The translations under genes and the position numbers were made by a program. 31,420 bases of DNA from CAZGDV01 sp964524995 (GTDB taxonomy: Bacteria; Chloroflexota; Dehalococcoidia; SZUA-161): the NCBI GenBank assembly GCA_964524995.1, contig CAZGDV010000023.1, forward strand, positions 1 to 31,420, in the 5' to 3' direction. Of this stretch, positions 1 through 6,248 are shown in pieces. A model generated the notes under the pieces. That model was not told where the DNA came from and did not search any database. It saw only the letters and a list, made by a program, of their open reading frames with translations. How positions within the stretch are numbered: the first letter of the stretch is position 1; each line of letters begins with the position of its first letter.

Positions 1-88
1 CTCCGAAGGCAACAGCCAGATACTGACATAGGACCGCGATTGCGGCCACCGAAACAAATAGTCCTGCTGTAAACTCAGTAGTATCCAT
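1..88 (-). CDS. TauE/SafE-type permease, N-terminal fragment
   Basis: The ATG at 88 opens a frame that runs off the left edge after 29 codons. It begins MDTTEFTAGLF and continues with a hydrophobic stretch, SVAAIAVLCQYLAVAFG. This parallels the first membrane helix of the complete TauE/SafE protein upstream (AVAVVALVCEYVDASVG), with similar spacing from the start. I read it as the beginning of a second, paralogous permease in the same operon, 67 bp after the first. No clear Shine-Dalgarno sequence precedes the ATG; a nearby ATG at 95 is out of frame and soon hits a stop. Only the first helix is visible, so the family call rests on local similarity and position. Confidence 0.6.
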   Translation of the reverse strand, partial: MDTTEFTAGLFVSVAAIAVLCQYLAVAFG

Positions 89-155
89 GATTCATGAGTT
101 GGAGGGCCGGCCCTAATGATTGAGGCACTGTGGAGTCCCAGTCACATAGTCTAGC

Positions 156-992
156 TCAGAAGGCGTATGTCCGCACGAGCGTGGACAGGCCAAGCAGCAG
201 TGTCGTTGCTCCGATGATGTACACCAGAGTGCCGGAACTGATCCTCTTCACAGTCAAGGCAGCGAACGGAGCCGCAACAACGGAGCCGACAGTCACAGCT
301 GCGGCCAGCGACCAGAGTACGCTGCCCCTCATGGCAATGTAGCCAATGAAACCGACCAGGCAGACGATGACCTCCGCCACTGTTGTGCTCCCAACGGACC
401 TTCTGGTACCCCGGCCACTTACGATCTGACCCCCTGTGACGAGCGGGCCATACCCACCACCACTCACCCCTTTGTTGAATGCACTCACAATACCTACGCC
501 TACCAGTCCCTTCCACGAGAAGCTGCCCCTGCGATTACCCCGTATCAAGACGAACAGTCCGATAGCGAGGACGAGCACGCCGATGTATGTCTCGAGCACG
601 AGTTCGGATATGTTCACTGCTGTGAATACGCCTATCAATGCACCGGCAACGCCACAGGTCGCGAGGACGAAGATGACCTTCGAATCGAAAGACTTGGGAA
701 GATAGCCCAGCCCTCGCAGCCTCTCCTTCACAAGTCTATCATCTCTGCGGAAGTCCAGATGTATGTTGCCGAGCTTGTGATGCGCTATGCTGCCCACCAG
801 GCCACCAGCGAGTTGACCGATTAGCACTGCCGGTACTATGTCTATTGCTGCGAGGCCCATCACTAGCAGGAGCGGCGTGAGCGCGGTGCCGTAGCCCATT
901 CCGACGGATGCATCCACATACTCGCAGACAAGCGCGACCACTGCGACTGCGATGAGCAGGGCTGGCGTTGGCTCCATGCTGGCGACTCTCAC
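156..992 (-). CDS. TauE/SafE family membrane permease (putative sulfite/organosulfonate exporter)
   Basis: A 278-residue polytopic membrane protein. The first helix carries the family-type EYVDASVGMGYG signature, followed by repeated hydrophobic segments, an internal NKGVSGGGYGPLVTGGQ motif that mirrors the first repeat, and a C-terminal helix. Family members export sulfite, sulfoacetate or related anions; the substrate here is unknown. The first cytoplasmic loop (about residues 82-105) holds an extra segment, ERLRGLGYLPKSF, resembling the tails of the two small regulators encoded just upstream. The frame opens with GTG at 992, 9 bp after the preceding gene; an in-frame ATG at 977 is an equally possible start, and neither has a strong ribosome site. 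It is the third gene of an operon that continues into a second TauE-like gene. Confidence 0.85.
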   Translation of the reverse strand: MRVASMEPTPALLIAVAVVALVCEYVDASVGMGYGTALTPLLLVMGLAAIDIVPAVLIGQLAGGLVGSIAHHKLGNIHLDFRRDDRLVKERLRGLGYLPKSFDSKVIFVLATCGVAGALIGVFTAVNISELVLETYIGVLVLAIGLFVLIRGNRRGSFSWKGLVGVGIVSAFNKGVSGGGYGPLVTGGQIVSGRGTRRSVGSTTVAEVIVCLVGFIGYIAMRGSVLWSLAAAVTVGSVVAAPFAALTVKRISSGTLVYIIGATTLLLGLSTLVRTYAF

Positions 993-1001
993 ATGGTTCG
1001 C

Positions 1002-1223
1002 TCAGTCCAGGTACCCCAGAGCCTTCAGCCTCTTCTTGACCTCCTCCTCTTCCTCCTTGGTAAAGGCCACCTGTTCCTCGTCGTCGTCCTTGAGAACCTC
1101 CTCCATCACGAACTTGACGTATTCCTCGACTGTGCCGAACTCGGTTGCTTTGGCCCTCTCTTCAATTCTGTCGTAGAGATCTCCCGGTAGGTAGACGGAC
1201 TTGCGCTCACTCTCACTGCTCAT
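1002..1223 (-). CDS. Ribbon-helix-helix-like small protein with LGYL tail (second of pair)
   Basis: A 73-residue protein. Residues about 8-45 (KSVYLPGDLYDRIEERAK and on) fit the beta strand plus two helices of a CopG/Arc-type ribbon-helix-helix fold. A highly acidic linker, DDDEEQVAFTKEEEEE, then leads to the tail KKRLKALGYLD. It is a clear paralogue of the preceding protein, which has the same architecture, and its ATG overlaps that gene's stop by four bases (ATGA), so the two are translationally coupled and may form a heterodimer. Because the operon continues into TauE-type permeases, a local regulatory or permease-partner role is plausible. DNA binding is inferred from the fold pattern only; the acidic second half is unusual for a pure repressor. 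Confidence 0.75.
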   Translation of the reverse strand: MSSESERKSVYLPGDLYDRIEERAKATEFGTVEEYVKFVMEEVLKDDDEEQVAFTKEEEEEVKKRLKALGYLD

Positions 1224-1444
1224 TCTTCCTCCTTAAGATAGCCCAGTCGTCTGAGTCTCTCCCTTATCGCGCGCACCTCGTCGGCTGTCAGTGAGTCAGT
1301 TCCCTTGATGTTGCCAGTCGAGGCCAGCGATCGCATGACGAACACTATGAACTCGTTGACGCTGGAAAAGCCGGTGCCCTCGATCATCATTCTCAGCCGG
1401 GCATACAGCTCTCGGGGTATCTTGATTGTTACCTTGCTGTCCAT
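1220..1444 (-). CDS. Ribbon-helix-helix-like small protein with LGYL tail (first of pair)
   Basis: A 74-residue protein that starts MDSKVTIKIPRELYARL, the usual ribbon-helix-helix opening (a beta strand followed by a Pro-x-x-Leu-Tyr helix), then a second helix around FSSVNEFIVFVMRSL. The C-terminal 20 residues form a separate charged helix ending ERLRRLGYLKEEE. It is the first gene of the operon and lies 14 nt or so after the predicted transcription start, without an obvious Shine-Dalgarno sequence, so translation may be nearly leaderless. A perfect palindrome 4 bp upstream of the ATG would suit autorepression by such a protein. Function beyond DNA or protein binding is not known. Confidence 0.78.
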   Translation of the reverse strand: MDSKVTIKIPRELYARLRMMIEGTGFSSVNEFIVFVMRSLASTGNIKGTDSLTADEVRAIRERLRRLGYLKEEE

Positions 1445-1448
1445 GACG

Positions 1449-1493
1449 CTACAATTGTAGTGCGATTATAGTGTGACCCTCCTGGCCAGTCAA
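1449..1493 (-). promoter_or_regulatory. Promoter and palindromic operator of the RHH-TauE operon
   Basis: Read on the minus strand, TTGACT (1493-1488), a 17-bp spacer and a perfect TATAAT (1470-1465) make a near-consensus sigma-70-type promoter. The start point should fall near 1458, inside the perfect 12-bp palindrome CTACAATTGTAG (1449-1460). A repressor bound there would block initiation; the ribbon-helix-helix protein starting at 1444 is the obvious candidate. The same half-sites, separated by 3 bp, occur at the MarR gene promoter. Confidence 0.75.
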
Positions 1494-1535
1494 GAGGTGG
1501 GGCGGAATTCGAGAGGATAGGGAGGCTTCGCTGAC

Positions 1536-2405
1536 CTAGCGGAGTGGGATGACTCTGATCTCGAACAGCCTGGGCCATAGCTTACCGGTAACGAACAGCT
1601 TGCCAGCCTCGGGATCGTAGGCTATGCCATTCAGCACGTTGGCACCCTCTCGCAGTTCGGGGTTGAGGAGACCGGACAGGTCTATCCATCCTGTAACAGT
1701 GCCGGTCTGAGGGTCGATTCTGGCGATACGGTCGGTCTTCCAGACGTTGGCGTATACCTCGCCGTCGATGTACTCGAGTTCGTTGAGCTCCATGACGGGT
1801 ACGCCGGCATCGAGCACATCGACTGTGCGTATCTCCTCATACGTCTCGGGGTCGAGGAAGTGCAGCAGCGACGTGCCATCGCTCATGATCAGTGTATCCC
1901 CATCGTGAGTCAGACCCCAGCCCTCGGTGTCGTAAGTGAACTCGTCTGTCAGCTCGAATGAATCCCTGTCGTAGACGAACGCGATGTTTGAGCGCCATGT
2001 CAACTGGATGATTCTATCGTCGAGAACGGTGATGCCCTCCCCGAAGTAGGCTTCTGGAAGCGTAGCGGTCTGCGTGATCTCTCCGGTATTGAGTACCACT
2101 CTTCTCAAAGAGGATTCGCCGTGCAGTCCGGTCCCTTCATAGAGGACACCGTTGTCGATGACGAGGCCCTGGGTGAAGGCCGTGTTGTCGTGAGGATACT
2201 CCTCCAAGACCTCGTATGTGTAATAGATAGCGTTGGTTGAGGTCGTGGGCTCCGGAGGAGGAGAGCATGCCGAGCCCAGCACGGTGACCGCGATAGCGGC
2301 TGAAGCTGCCAGAACCATGATGCTGTTGCGGATGAAGGGCGGCAGCGCATCCGGTCGGCGATGCTGTGATATTGTGTGGCGTATTGATGTGGTTGGGAGC
2401 GTCAT
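1536..2405 (-). CDS. Glutaminyl-peptide cyclotransferase (glutamine cyclotransferase family) lipoprotein
   Basis: A 289-residue beta-propeller-type enzyme of the plant/bacterial glutamine cyclotransferase family, which converts an N-terminal Gln of a peptide to pyroglutamate. Diagnostic stretches are AFTQGL, YEGTGLHGESSLR, ELEYIDGEVYANVW and NGIAYDPEAGKLFVTGKLWP. Residues 30-46 form a hydrophobic signal segment leading to Cys47 (VLGSAC), so it is probably lipidated and acts outside the membrane; the 29-residue N-region before it is long. Its ATG overlaps the stop of the peptidase gene by four bases, which ties it to the RiPP operon. A peptide-end-modifying enzyme fits that setting, though the peptide precursor has only one Gln. 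A housekeeping extracellular role cannot be excluded. Confidence 0.87.
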   Translation of the reverse strand: MTLPTTSIRHTISQHRRPDALPPFIRNSIMVLAASAAIAVTVLGSACSPPPEPTTSTNAIYYTYEVLEEYPHDNTAFTQGLVIDNGVLYEGTGLHGESSLRRVVLNTGEITQTATLPEAYFGEGITVLDDRIIQLTWRSNIAFVYDRDSFELTDEFTYDTEGWGLTHDGDTLIMSDGTSLLHFLDPETYEEIRTVDVLDAGVPVMELNELEYIDGEVYANVWKTDRIARIDPQTGTVTGWIDLSGLLNPELREGANVLNGIAYDPEAGKLFVTGKLWPRLFEIRVIPLR

Positions 2406-2992
2406 GCGGTATCTTCTCTGTACGCGAGGCTGAACAAGTACCAGAACGGTAAGCAGGTCCGCACGAGGGCGTTGGTGACGAGGGTCATGGCCTGGGCGAG
2501 AGGCGAAGCGACAATGCGCAGCAGCCGGAATCGAGAGGACTTCAGCCAGCCGATTCCTAGGGCAGTAGCGAGAATCCAGACCGACATGAGTTGATTCACA
2601 GACCGACTCGGGCGGAGGCTGAGGTTGATTGGCTTGCCATGCCGTCTGACGGAGATCACTCTGCCAACTACGCTGCTGGCACTCACCGGCGACAGGTCCA
2701 TGCCGGTGTCGCCTTTCTCCAGTAGCATAGTGTCCTCGCCACGACGGCGCGTGCCGAGAGCGCGGTGAACAATGAGGTCGTTATTCCGTCTGAACACGAC
2801 TATGTCGCCGAAGCAGACATCCCGGGGCGTGGATCGTGAGACCAGAACCTCATCACCGGGCCTGATCAGGGGGGCCATGCTGGACGTCAGAACGGGCAAC
2901 CAGCCTTTGCCGTTTCTCTCCAGGAGTTCCAGCCACAGGTCATTGGCTACCGCTCGACTGACGTAGCCTGAGGTTCTGCCCTGTTGAGTCAT
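2402..2992 (-). CDS. S24/S26-family peptidase, signal-peptidase-like (second in RiPP cluster)
   Basis: A 196-residue protein with the S26 core: SSMAPLIRPGDEVLV gives the nucleophile Ser38 in the SMxP box, FGDIVVFRR precedes DLIVHRALG, placing His76 where the SipW/ER-type (S26B) enzymes have histidine instead of the lysine of classical signal peptidase I. LEKGDTGMDLSPVSASSVVGRV matches the following KGD...VxG box, so the core appears complete. Unlike signal peptidase I, hydrophobic segments follow the catalytic core (about 130-190) rather than preceding it. It starts 116 bp after the precursor stop and overlaps the glutaminyl cyclase gene. The likely role is cleavage of the modified precursor, or of another exported substrate, at the membrane. 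No clear ribosome site is seen before the ATG. Confidence 0.8.
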   Translation of the reverse strand: MTQQGRTSGYVSRAVANDLWLELLERNGKGWLPVLTSSMAPLIRPGDEVLVSRSTPRDVCFGDIVVFRRNNDLIVHRALGTRRRGEDTMLLEKGDTGMDLSPVSASSVVGRVISVRRHGKPINLSLRPSRSVNQLMSVWILATALGIGWLKSSRFRLLRIVASPLAQAMTLVTNALVRTCLPFWYLFSLAYREDTA

Positions 2993-3065
2993 GCGCTTTG
3001 TGCTGAGCTGCGGTACTAGCGATCCCGGCCGGTGAAGCTACGGTCATGCAGTTTGTGTTGAACGT

Positions 3066-3086
3066 CGGAGCTGGGTCTCAGCTCCG
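3066..3086 (-). terminator. Hairpin after the precursor gene (attenuator or RNA stabiliser)
   Basis: CGGAGCTG and CAGCTCCG are perfect 8-bp arms around a 5-nt loop, beginning 22 nt downstream of the precursor stop codon. No U-tract follows, so it may work as a partial terminator, a processing block or a 3'-end stabiliser that raises precursor mRNA relative to the downstream peptidase and cyclase genes. Confidence 0.55.
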
Positions 3087-3108
3087 GCAGTGACACGTTG
3101 GCTGCAGC

Positions 3109-3273
3109 CTAATCGTCGTCGCAACAATAGCCGCACGACGGGTTGGCGAAGAACTGGAGCCACCCGAATGAGTCGCTGCCCGATCCGGTTCCCCCCGACC
3201 CGGCATGGGCCAGGGCGCCTGGCTCCAGTATCTCTGATCTGACTTCTGGCTTGACGTACGTCTCTTTGGTCAT
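3109..3273 (-). CDS. RiPP precursor peptide (54 aa, C-terminal CGYCCDDD)
   Basis: A 54-residue peptide. The leader begins MTKETYVKPEVRSEILEPG and contains a YxxP motif (Y6-V-K-P9), the element that RRE/PqqD-fold proteins bind in lasso and some other RiPP leaders. A small-residue stretch (ALAHAG) and a Gly/Ser spacer follow, then SFGWLQFFANPSCGYCCDDD, with all three cysteines (47, 50, 51) and a triple Asp at the very end. The ATG at 3273 overlaps the radical SAM stop by four bases and has a GAGGGGG ribosome site; the same frame stays open further upstream, but that part only shadows the radical SAM gene. AHA before the Gly/Ser spacer would fit an S26-type cleavage site. The nature of the modification is not determined. 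Confidence 0.85.
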   Translation of the reverse strand: MTKETYVKPEVRSEILEPGALAHAGSGGTGSGSDSFGWLQFFANPSCGYCCDDD

Positions 3274-4319
3274 GATCGCACCCCCTCGGCCTGAGTCAAT
3301 CGCCTGCGCACCCGCGCCTGACGGCACGCACTCGTGCTCGGGCCATTCAGTTGACCCGACTCGATGTACGCGATGCCGGTGCACCTTTCGCAATAGGCGC
3401 TCAGCCCGCAATCGGTGCAGGCATGCAGATCGGCGCGCCTCATCGACCTGAGGTACCGCAACTCAGCGCATGGCGCATAACTCCATATCCTATCAAAGCT
3501 TGTGTCGCCCAGCTTGCCCAGCGCAAGCGGAAGCATGACGCACGGGAAGACCGTTCCATCCGGCGAGATGGAACAGATGCTCTTGCCAGCCTTACAGAGG
3601 AGCGGCCTGGGGTTCTTCGTGGGCTGCGGAACCCGCGGCCGCCAGCCGCACGTCAGCAGGTCTTGGGCCGTCACCTCGCAACTCAATGGGGATGGATCAC
3701 CGCTCTTGGATGGCGCCATCGCGAAGTTGACTCGTGGCCTTGCCCCCAGCCGCTCAATCAAGTCAACGGCCTGGAGCAACTCAGTGACGTTGTTGCCCAT
3801 TGCCAGCACTTGTACCGTTGGTGGTGATCCTGCCTTTACGAAGTGACCTATTCCCTCGAGTGTCCTGTCGAAAGACCCTTCTACCTTCGTGACGGCGTCA
3901 TGCGTCTCGGGTGTGGCCCCGTAGAGCGAAGTAGTGAGCGAGAAGGGCTTCATTGACGCCATCTCCCGCGCGACCTCGGCATCCACCATCGTGCAGTTGG
4001 TGAAGAAGCCAACCAGGAAGCCGCTGCGCCGCCCATGGGCGGCGATCTCCAGGAAATCCTCTCTTACCATTATCTCACCGCCGGTAAACAGAAGGAAGGC
4101 GGTGCCAGCTCTCTTCAATTGCGCGAAGGCATTCTTCCATTGCTCCGACGACAGTTCGTCGTTCCGGCTGACTTCAATATCGATGTAGCAGTGGGTGCAC
4201 TGGAGGTTGCATCGGTAGGTGAGCTCAACAACCGCCTGGAGCGGGACGTTCAACTCGGCACATCTTGTTGTCACCTCACGCAGCAGCGGTCGTTCGATTG
4301 CGTCAGGCAGCACGCTCAT
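3270..4319 (-). CDS. Radical SAM/SPASM peptide maturase
   Basis: A 349-residue enzyme. The radical SAM [4Fe-4S] motif is TYRCNLQCTHCY (Cys37, Cys41, Cys44, CX3CX2C), followed by the LLFTGGE glycine motif that contacts S-adenosylmethionine. The C-terminal third is a SPASM domain with LCKAGKSICSISPDG, FPCVMLPLALGKLGD and CTDCGLSAYCERCTG, giving enough cysteines for auxiliary iron-sulfur clusters. Such enzymes install thioether or carbon-carbon links, or epimerise residues, on peptides. It is wedged between the PqqD-like gene (4-bp overlap) and the precursor gene (4-bp overlap), so the precursor is its likely substrate. Which bond it makes cannot be read from sequence; the three clustered core cysteines make a thioether product attractive. 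Confidence 0.9.
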   Translation of the reverse strand: MSVLPDAIERPLLREVTTRCAELNVPLQAVVELTYRCNLQCTHCYIDIEVSRNDELSSEQWKNAFAQLKRAGTAFLLFTGGEIMVREDFLEIAAHGRRSGFLVGFFTNCTMVDAEVAREMASMKPFSLTTSLYGATPETHDAVTKVEGSFDRTLEGIGHFVKAGSPPTVQVLAMGNNVTELLQAVDLIERLGARPRVNFAMAPSKSGDPSPLSCEVTAQDLLTCGWRPRVPQPTKNPRPLLCKAGKSICSISPDGTVFPCVMLPLALGKLGDTSFDRIWSYAPCAELRYLRSMRRADLHACTDCGLSAYCERCTGIAYIESGQLNGPSTSACRQARVRRRLTQAEGVRS

Positions 4320-4603
4320 TGCCCCGCCTCCTCCGCTCTCGAAGCCAGGAGGCCTAACTGATCGAGGTTGTCGACCAATTCAGCGGCGTCTCTCGTTGCC
4401 TCCTCGACTGTGATGTCAAACCGTTCGCAGACGCTCTCAGCGATATCGGACAGGCCGTGCTCGCCGTTACATAGCTCCCATATGTGAGCCGCAGTCTTGT
4501 TCAGAACGTGGACTGAGAAACCATCGTCCGTAATCAGGACGGCTTCGTCCTCTATCCGACGCCAGATGACATTGCTAGCCCAAATTGGTCGTCTTCCATC
4601 CAT
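4316..4603 (-). CDS. PqqD-like peptide chaperone (RiPP recognition element)
   Basis: A 95-residue PqqD-family protein if the ATG at 4603 is used. Typical sequence runs from IWRRIEDEAVLITDDGFSV through VLNKTAAHIWELCNG to IAESVCERFDITVEEATRD and LDQLGLL. PqqD folds bind the leader of the precursor and present the core to the radical SAM partner. The frame remains open to a TTG at 4624, which has a GAGGA site nearby, so the start could lie seven codons further out; either choice overlaps the end of the HPr-kinase-like gene. Its stop overlaps the radical SAM start by four bases, consistent with a stoichiometric pair. Confidence 0.88.
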   Translation of the reverse strand: MDGRRPIWASNVIWRRIEDEAVLITDDGFSVHVLNKTAAHIWELCNGEHGLSDIAESVCERFDITVEEATRDAAELVDNLDQLGLLASRAEEAGQ

Positions 4604-5549
4604 TCGGCTTTGCGCCTTTCCCAAGCGTTTCCTCGATTTCGGCTATGGTGTTCCAGAGCTTCGCGTCGATGGGGAATTCGAGTTCGTAGAACGGCACTGC
4701 AGTGGTGATCTCGTCACTGAACTGGGCTATCTGGGCATACACGTGTCGCCCGCCCCGCTGTCCGATGTAAGCCGGGTTCAGGACCTGGCGCATGAATTTC
4801 ACGTATGCTTCCACTCGATCCAGGCGGCGGGCCGCGGCCTGGTCGCTCTTCTTGAGAAGCAGTACACACGAGATCGGCAACCTCTGTGAGCTGCTGGACG
4901 GATGCCCTCCGATCATGGGTGTTCCCTGCGCCCACAGCTTGGCCCCGTCGGTGCCGGGCCTGGCTACCAGCATGGCTTCGTCATTGAGCACCTGTCCGTG
5001 CTCCTCACTGCACAACCCGGCGATCGTCGTCTTCCCCGCATCGCTCGGGCCGGAGAACAGCAGTGCGGACCCGTTGCGGGCGATACCGCACGAATGAACG
5101 AGGTAGGCGGGGGGATTTCCGTCGTACTTGATCTTGCACGCGGTATAGTAGGCCATGCATAGCAGCCTGTTCATTGAGTTGAATTGCAGGTCGGGGTTGA
5201 GCAGGGCCTTGTCACCCCTCATGACGACGACACGCCGATCGAGATCGTGATGGCCCTGTATCAGGCCTGTTACCTCGGCGAATCCATCTCCTCTGTGAAT
5301 GAATCGCAATTCGGCGATAGCCGAATCGACTTCGTCTGGCTTCAGCTGTTGTACGGGCTCCAGGCGGATGGTGAGATCCGCGTAGTCGTCGGTCAGGTGT
5401 GCCGAGTATCGATTCCGCCATTCACCGATCAGGCCGTCGTCGTCACATTCGAGGCGGCAGCATACCGTACCGATACGGATGGCAACTGAGTTGGCCGTGT
5501 GCGATGGGAGGATGTCCTTCGCCTCGCCTCGCCTAGGGCTTTCCTTCAC
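4575..5549 (-). CDS. HPr-kinase-like ATPase of RiPP cluster
   Basis: A 324-residue protein related to the C-terminal domain of HPr kinase/phosphorylase. A P-loop, GPSDAGKTT, lies at about residues 165-173 after HSCGIARNGSALLFS, and VLNDEAMLVARPG supplies the acidic element expected for Mg-ATP. HPr-kinase-like proteins accompany many PqqD-containing and lasso-type clusters; in some lasso systems a homologue phosphorylates the peptide, but in most the job is unknown. The start is a GTG preceded by AGGAG, 17 bp inside the upstream peptidase gene; its 3' end overlaps the PqqD gene. The N-terminal 150 residues have no motif I can name. Confidence 0.8.
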   Translation of the reverse strand: MKESPRRGEAKDILPSHTANSVAIRIGTVCCRLECDDDGLIGEWRNRYSAHLTDDYADLTIRLEPVQQLKPDEVDSAIAELRFIHRGDGFAEVTGLIQGHHDLDRRVVVMRGDKALLNPDLQFNSMNRLLCMAYYTACKIKYDGNPPAYLVHSCGIARNGSALLFSGPSDAGKTTIAGLCSEEHGQVLNDEAMLVARPGTDGAKLWAQGTPMIGGHPSSSSQRLPISCVLLLKKSDQAAARRLDRVEAYVKFMRQVLNPAYIGQRGGRHVYAQIAQFSDEITTAVPFYELEFPIDAKLWNTIAEIEETLGKGAKPNGWKTTNLG

Positions 5550-6237
5550 CGTGTGTGGCTCCTATCGTCTGCTGTGAGTCGACCGCTGGCAATGCTTCCC
5601 TGGCCCCCGGTGTCAAGGGAAGCAGCCGGAGTGTCATCGCCAGTAGCGTTGTCAAAAGCCGGTTGTATACTCCTGCGTAGCGACGTCTGGTCGGGTCCTG
5701 ACGCATTATCCTGAGTGTGAATGCAATTGGTCTCCATAACTGCAGCGCCAGATATGATTCCAGGCCAAGCACCAGTTGGACTATTCGTCCAGGGCCGGAC
5801 AGGATATCTGCGTTCCCTCCCCTGACTTCCACGTAGTGGATTCTTCCCAGGAGGTCTTCCCCACGCACCGCGCTGGACCAGAGTACCGAGTCCCCTTTCT
5901 CCAACAGATAAGGCCTGCCGCCGGTTCGGGACTTCGTGAGAGCACGGTGCACAGTGAACCGGTCTCCCGATCTGAACACAATCACGTCGGCGAATCGGAT
6001 ATCGTGCCAGGACGCCCTCTCGACGAGCACGCGGCTGCCTCTCGTAATCAGCGGCGACATGCTGTCGGAAACGACTTGGGCATAGTTAGCACCGCGCTCT
6101 ACCAGCACATCCGCCCAGAGCTCGGAGAGCAAATGCCGTGACAGAGCAGGTGAGCTTGGAGGTACGCCTGGTTGATCCGCCTTGTCCGGCGTCCTTGCTG
6201 CGTCGGGCTTTTCCATCAGAGGTTTGATACACAGCAC
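5533..6237 (-). CDS. S24/S26-family peptidase, signal-peptidase-like (first gene of RiPP operon)
   Basis: A 234-residue paralogue of the other S26-type peptidase in the cluster. SDSMSPLITRGSRVLVE supplies Ser59, FADVIVFRSGDRFTVHRAL supplies His97, and LEKGDSVLWSSAVRGEDLLGRI the distal box, again the S26B pattern with Ser and His rather than Ser and Lys. About 35 extra N-terminal residues are Pro/Ala-rich. Hydrophobic stretches follow the core (IVQLVLGLESYLALQLW and LLTTLLAMTLRLLPL), suggesting membrane attachment at the C-terminal end. The frame begins with GTG at 6237; ATG at 6216 is an alternative. The predicted transcription start leaves almost no leader before 6237, so either initiation is leaderless or 6216 is used. 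Confidence 0.78.
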   Translation of the reverse strand: MLCIKPLMEKPDAARTPDKADQPGVPPSSPALSRHLLSELWADVLVERGANYAQVVSDSMSPLITRGSRVLVERASWHDIRFADVIVFRSGDRFTVHRALTKSRTGGRPYLLEKGDSVLWSSAVRGEDLLGRIHYVEVRGGNADILSGPGRIVQLVLGLESYLALQLWRPIAFTLRIMRQDPTRRRYAGVYNRLLTTLLAMTLRLLPLTPGAREALPAVDSQQTIGATHGEGKP

Positions 6238-6248
6238 CTACGTGCGCG

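Noticed and set aside
3351..3827. 158-codon plus-strand frame opposite the radical SAM gene
   Set aside because: Shadow frame; the minus-strand product has the full CX3CX2C and SPASM pattern.
3109..6237. Lasso peptide cluster interpretation
   Set aside because: The YxxP leader, RRE-type protein and HPr-kinase-like gene recall lasso systems, but there is no asparagine-synthetase-like cyclase or transglutaminase-like protease, and a radical SAM enzyme is present instead.
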